This document shows, one piece after another, positions 5,277 to 6,478 of a DNA stretch of 6,478 nucleotides (position 1 is its first letter; the number at the start of each line of letters is the position of its first letter). Source of the stretch: Acidobacteriota bacterium (GTDB lineage Bacteria; Acidobacteriota; Blastocatellia; Pyrinomonadales; Pyrinomonadaceae); contig JAIVJP010000316.1 in assembly GCA_020199975.1 (NCBI GenBank), positions 1 to 6,478 on the forward strand, in the 5' to 3' direction. Below the pieces are notes generated by a model. It saw only the letters and a list, made by a program, of their open reading frames with translations. It was not told the DNA's origin and searched no databases. The position numbers and the translations under genes are program-made.

Positions 5277-5485
5277 ATAACGCTGAAAGCGTTCGCTAAT
5301 TGGAGCCCAGGGTTGCTTCCACCCTGGGTCTACACACATCCAAAGAACAGTAACGCCGAAGGTGTTGGCTAAATCGTTCGGAACAGCCGACCGCGAACTC
5401 TTTCAGAGTTTAGATGTTATTGAGGAAACTGGAGTCCCAGGGTTGAAGCAACCCTGGGCTCCAATTCGAACGCTTTCAGCGTAAT
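5277..5485. repeat. Bipartite inverted-repeat element E5 with GAA-loop hairpins
   Basis: The outer arms are 5277-5314 and 5450-5485. They are near identical in inverted orientation (AACGCTGAAAGCGTTCG, a 2-nt indel, AATTGGAGCCCAGGGTT). Each arm continues into a strong hairpin: CCCAGGGT/ACCCTGGG (5306-5328), and CCCAGGGTTG with its complement around an AAG loop (5436-5458). Short palindromes with GAA or TTC loops recur: ACGCT-GAA-AGCGT (5280-5292), AACGCC-GAA-GGTGTT (5352-5366, one G-T pair), AACTCT-TTC-AGAGTT (5396-5410) and ACGCT-TTC-AGCGT in the right arm. The element ends 12 nt from the glycine-zipper stop codon. The rest of 5153-5276 shows no gene or motif I can support. Confidence 0.87.
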
Positions 5486-5497
5486 TCAAGTCGAGTG

Positions 5498-6139
5498 TTA
5501 CTGAGTAACGCGAACCAGCAGTTCAGTTCCTGACTCGAGCTTCAACTCCTTGCTTCCTTGAACAGCTAGAGAGCCGGCGCCACCTGCCCCACCCAGGATC
5601 AATCCAATGGCCGCTCCCTTGCCGCCGCCTGCGATAGCACCAATGATGGCGCCGCCCGCAGCGCCGATCCCGGAGCGTTTTAGAGTCTGATTCCCGCGAC
5701 CACCTGACTCAACGCCTCCTTCATCATCAGCTCGCCCCGCGTTGTCGCCATAAACTCGAGTGATATAGCCATGCAGCGTTCCCCTGCCCCCGTCACGCAA
5801 CTCGATCGAGTCAAAAGCCAGGTTCATCGAAGTGCGTCCTTTGATTTTTCCTGATTTCTGAATCGAGCTGATATGGCCGGTGACGGTTGCTTCATCAAAC
5901 CGGGCTGGATCGACCACCGTGGCGGTGAACCTGTCCCCTACACGCGAGTCCTTGCTGGACAGGGTATCTTCGAGACGAATCCTGAGATTCGTACCGACCG
6001 GCACAAGGCGCGGCGCGGCTCTTCGAGTGGAGCGCCTGATCCTCGGCTTGGTCTGCGCGCCGACGATAATTCCGGACGAGAGCAATGCTCCAATAATCAT
6101 GAGTACGGGAAGTGACTTTTTCGCAGAAATTGTTTTCAT
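5498..6139 (-). CDS. Exported glycine-zipper protein
   Basis: A 213-residue protein with a probable Sec signal peptide: MKTISAKK, a hydrophobic core at residues 9-27 (SLPVLMIIGALLSSGIIVG), and a likely cut after GAQ or VGA. A basic linker follows (RIRRSTRRAAPRL). The middle, about residues 46-130, reads VPVGTNLRIRLEDTLSSKDS and RVGDRFTATVVDP, then MNLAFDSIELRDG. I associate this pattern with a beta-rich domain in exported acidobacterial proteins, reminiscent of VirB10/TrbI-type repeats. The C-terminal part (157-191) is a glycine zipper, IGAAGGAIIGAIAGGGKGAA then IGLILGGAGGAG, able to form a membrane-inserted hairpin; it ends with ELKLESGTELLVRVTQ. The start at 6139 has AGGAGA 6 nt upstream, and a 9-residue upstream extension is rejected. 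Location is probably periplasm or outer membrane; the function is unknown. Confidence 0.85.
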   Translation of the reverse strand: MKTISAKKSLPVLMIIGALLSSGIIVGAQTKPRIRRSTRRAAPRLVPVGTNLRIRLEDTLSSKDSRVGDRFTATVVDPARFDEATVTGHISSIQKSGKIKGRTSMNLAFDSIELRDGGRGTLHGYITRVYGDNAGRADDEGGVESGGRGNQTLKRSGIGAAGGAIIGAIAGGGKGAAIGLILGGAGGAGSLAVQGSKELKLESGTELLVRVTQ

Positions 6140-6145
6140 GGTGAT

Positions 6146-6151
6146 TCTCCT
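6146..6151 (-). promoter_or_regulatory. Ribosome binding site of the glycine-zipper gene
   Basis: AGGAGA on the minus strand lies 6 nt before the ATG at 6139-6137. It fixes the start so that the signal peptide begins with the basic MKTISAKK. Confidence 0.7.
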
Positions 6152-6227
6152 GGGAAGCGCATTCAATGGCGCGGTTACTTTCTAAGGGGCTACGGAAAAA
6201 TGCTTCAGCAAGCAGAAATCGCGAATT

Positions 6228-6347
6228 TTGGAGTGCGCCGGCAGAGCGAAGCGGCGACGGCGCTTTGGATTCAGTGCTCACTGAGGCTCTGCAATAACGC
6301 AGCTCAATCCAAAGCGGCGTCGCGCTGCGCTTGCCGCCGCACTCCAA
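6228..6347. repeat. Bipartite inverted-repeat element E6
   Basis: The left arm (6228-6271) and right arm (6306-6347) are inverted copies with a few indels. In the same orientation both begin TTGGAGTGCG, pass through a GC-rich GGCA-AGCG-GCGACG-CGC stretch, and end GCTTTGGATT. The 34-nt centre holds CAGTG-CT-CACTG (6272-6283) and CTGC-AATAAC-GCAG (6289-6302). The right arm overlaps the end of the partial minus-strand gene and supplies its last codons; the left arm lies about 90 nt upstream of the glycine-zipper start. The GTGCGGCGGCAAGCGCAGCG-type sequence is one I recall as a dispersed element in soil bacterial genomes (unchecked). Confidence 0.82.
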
Positions 6348-6477
6348 GCGGAGTCCCTACCGAATCCAGTTCCTGAATTCGTGGCAACTCGTCATCACCT
6401 TCAAGACTGCGCTGCCGATGCACTGATCCGTCCGACTCGAATATGTAAGCCGACGGCGACTCGCGCATGATGATGTC
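6304..6477 (-). CDS. C-terminal end of an unidentified protein (partial)
   Basis: A minus-strand frame is open from the right edge to TGA at 6304-6306, 57 residues. It reads DIIMRESPSAYIFESDGSVH, RQRSLEGDDELPRIQELDSV, then GTPLGVRRQAQRDAALD. The first roughly 43 residues look like a normal soluble protein end, acidic and mixed. The last 14 or so (LGVRRQAQRDAALD) are encoded entirely by the right arm of repeat E6, so the natural C-terminus may once have been different. The ATG inside the fragment (IIM) could be internal or a start; no ribosome binding site can be judged with only a few bases upstream. I do not recognise the family. A chance open frame remains possible given its short length. 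Confidence 0.45.
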   Translation of the reverse strand, partial: DIIMRESPSAYIFESDGSVHRQRSLEGDDELPRIQELDSVGTPLGVRRQAQRDAALD

Positions 6478-6478
6478 T

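Noticed and set aside
6194..6214. Small hairpin TGCTT-GCTG-AAGCA followed by TTTTT on the minus strand as a terminator for the partial gene
   Set aside because: A 5-bp AT-rich stem is too weak to call.
5895..6347. A 150-codon open frame on the minus strand across E6 and the front of the glycine-zipper gene
   Set aside because: It reads the E6 palindrome (CGGKRSATPL) and then overlaps a well-supported gene in another frame; the sequence is low-complexity and arginine/serine rich, typical of translated repeats.
142..6347. CRISPR array or tRNA gene within the repeat-rich gaps
   Set aside because: The repeats are inverted pairs of different families, not direct repeats with regular spacers, and no cloverleaf with a TTC loop and acceptor stem could be found.

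Overview
The window looks like a piece of a free-living bacterial chromosome, most likely from an Acidobacteriota member (Blastocatellia-like) or a similar soil or metagenomic lineage. This rests on moderately GC-rich DNA, a haem-binding-domain protein with CxxCH, a sigma/anti-sigma pair whose anti-sigma factor fuses a zinc finger to a FecR-like domain, and intergenic gaps full of palindromic repeats. The assignment is from pattern memory only; no search was possible.

Layout from left to right. The last 45 residues of peptide chain release factor 1 (prfA, + strand) enter from the left. A histidine-phosphatase gene (320-952, +) follows. All remaining genes are on the minus strand: a small membrane-anchored haem-binding protein (1071-1544), preceded and overlapped by 4 nt by the C-terminal remnant of an unidentified membrane-anchored protein (1541-1786); a Tat-exported intradiol-dioxygenase-like protein (2012-2662); an ECF sigma factor (4398-4988) with its downstream anti-sigma factor (3184-4395), 2 nt apart; an exported glycine-zipper protein (5498-6139); and the C-terminal end of an unidentified protein entering from the right edge (6304-6477).

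The sigma/anti-sigma pair is the clearest functional unit. A GGAA-N-GTCTAA promoter of the ECF type sits just upstream of the sigma start, suggesting autoregulation. A long bulged hairpin with a T tract separates this operon from the glycine-zipper gene. The other genes appear to be single transcription units of the cell envelope: haem protein, Tat-exported dioxygenase and glycine-zipper protein.

The most unusual property is in the gaps. Seven intergenic stretches each hold a palindromic element. Six are bipartite, with two arms of about 27-44 nt in inverted orientation around a 38-170 nt centre, and the centre often carries further short hairpins. The seventh is a compact palindrome cluster. 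The arm sequences differ between elements, so these are separate repeat families sharing one architecture. They lie very close to stop codons; one fills the gap between two convergent genes almost exactly, and one supplies the last codons and stop of a gene.

No tRNA, rRNA, CRISPR array, transposase gene or phage gene was found.
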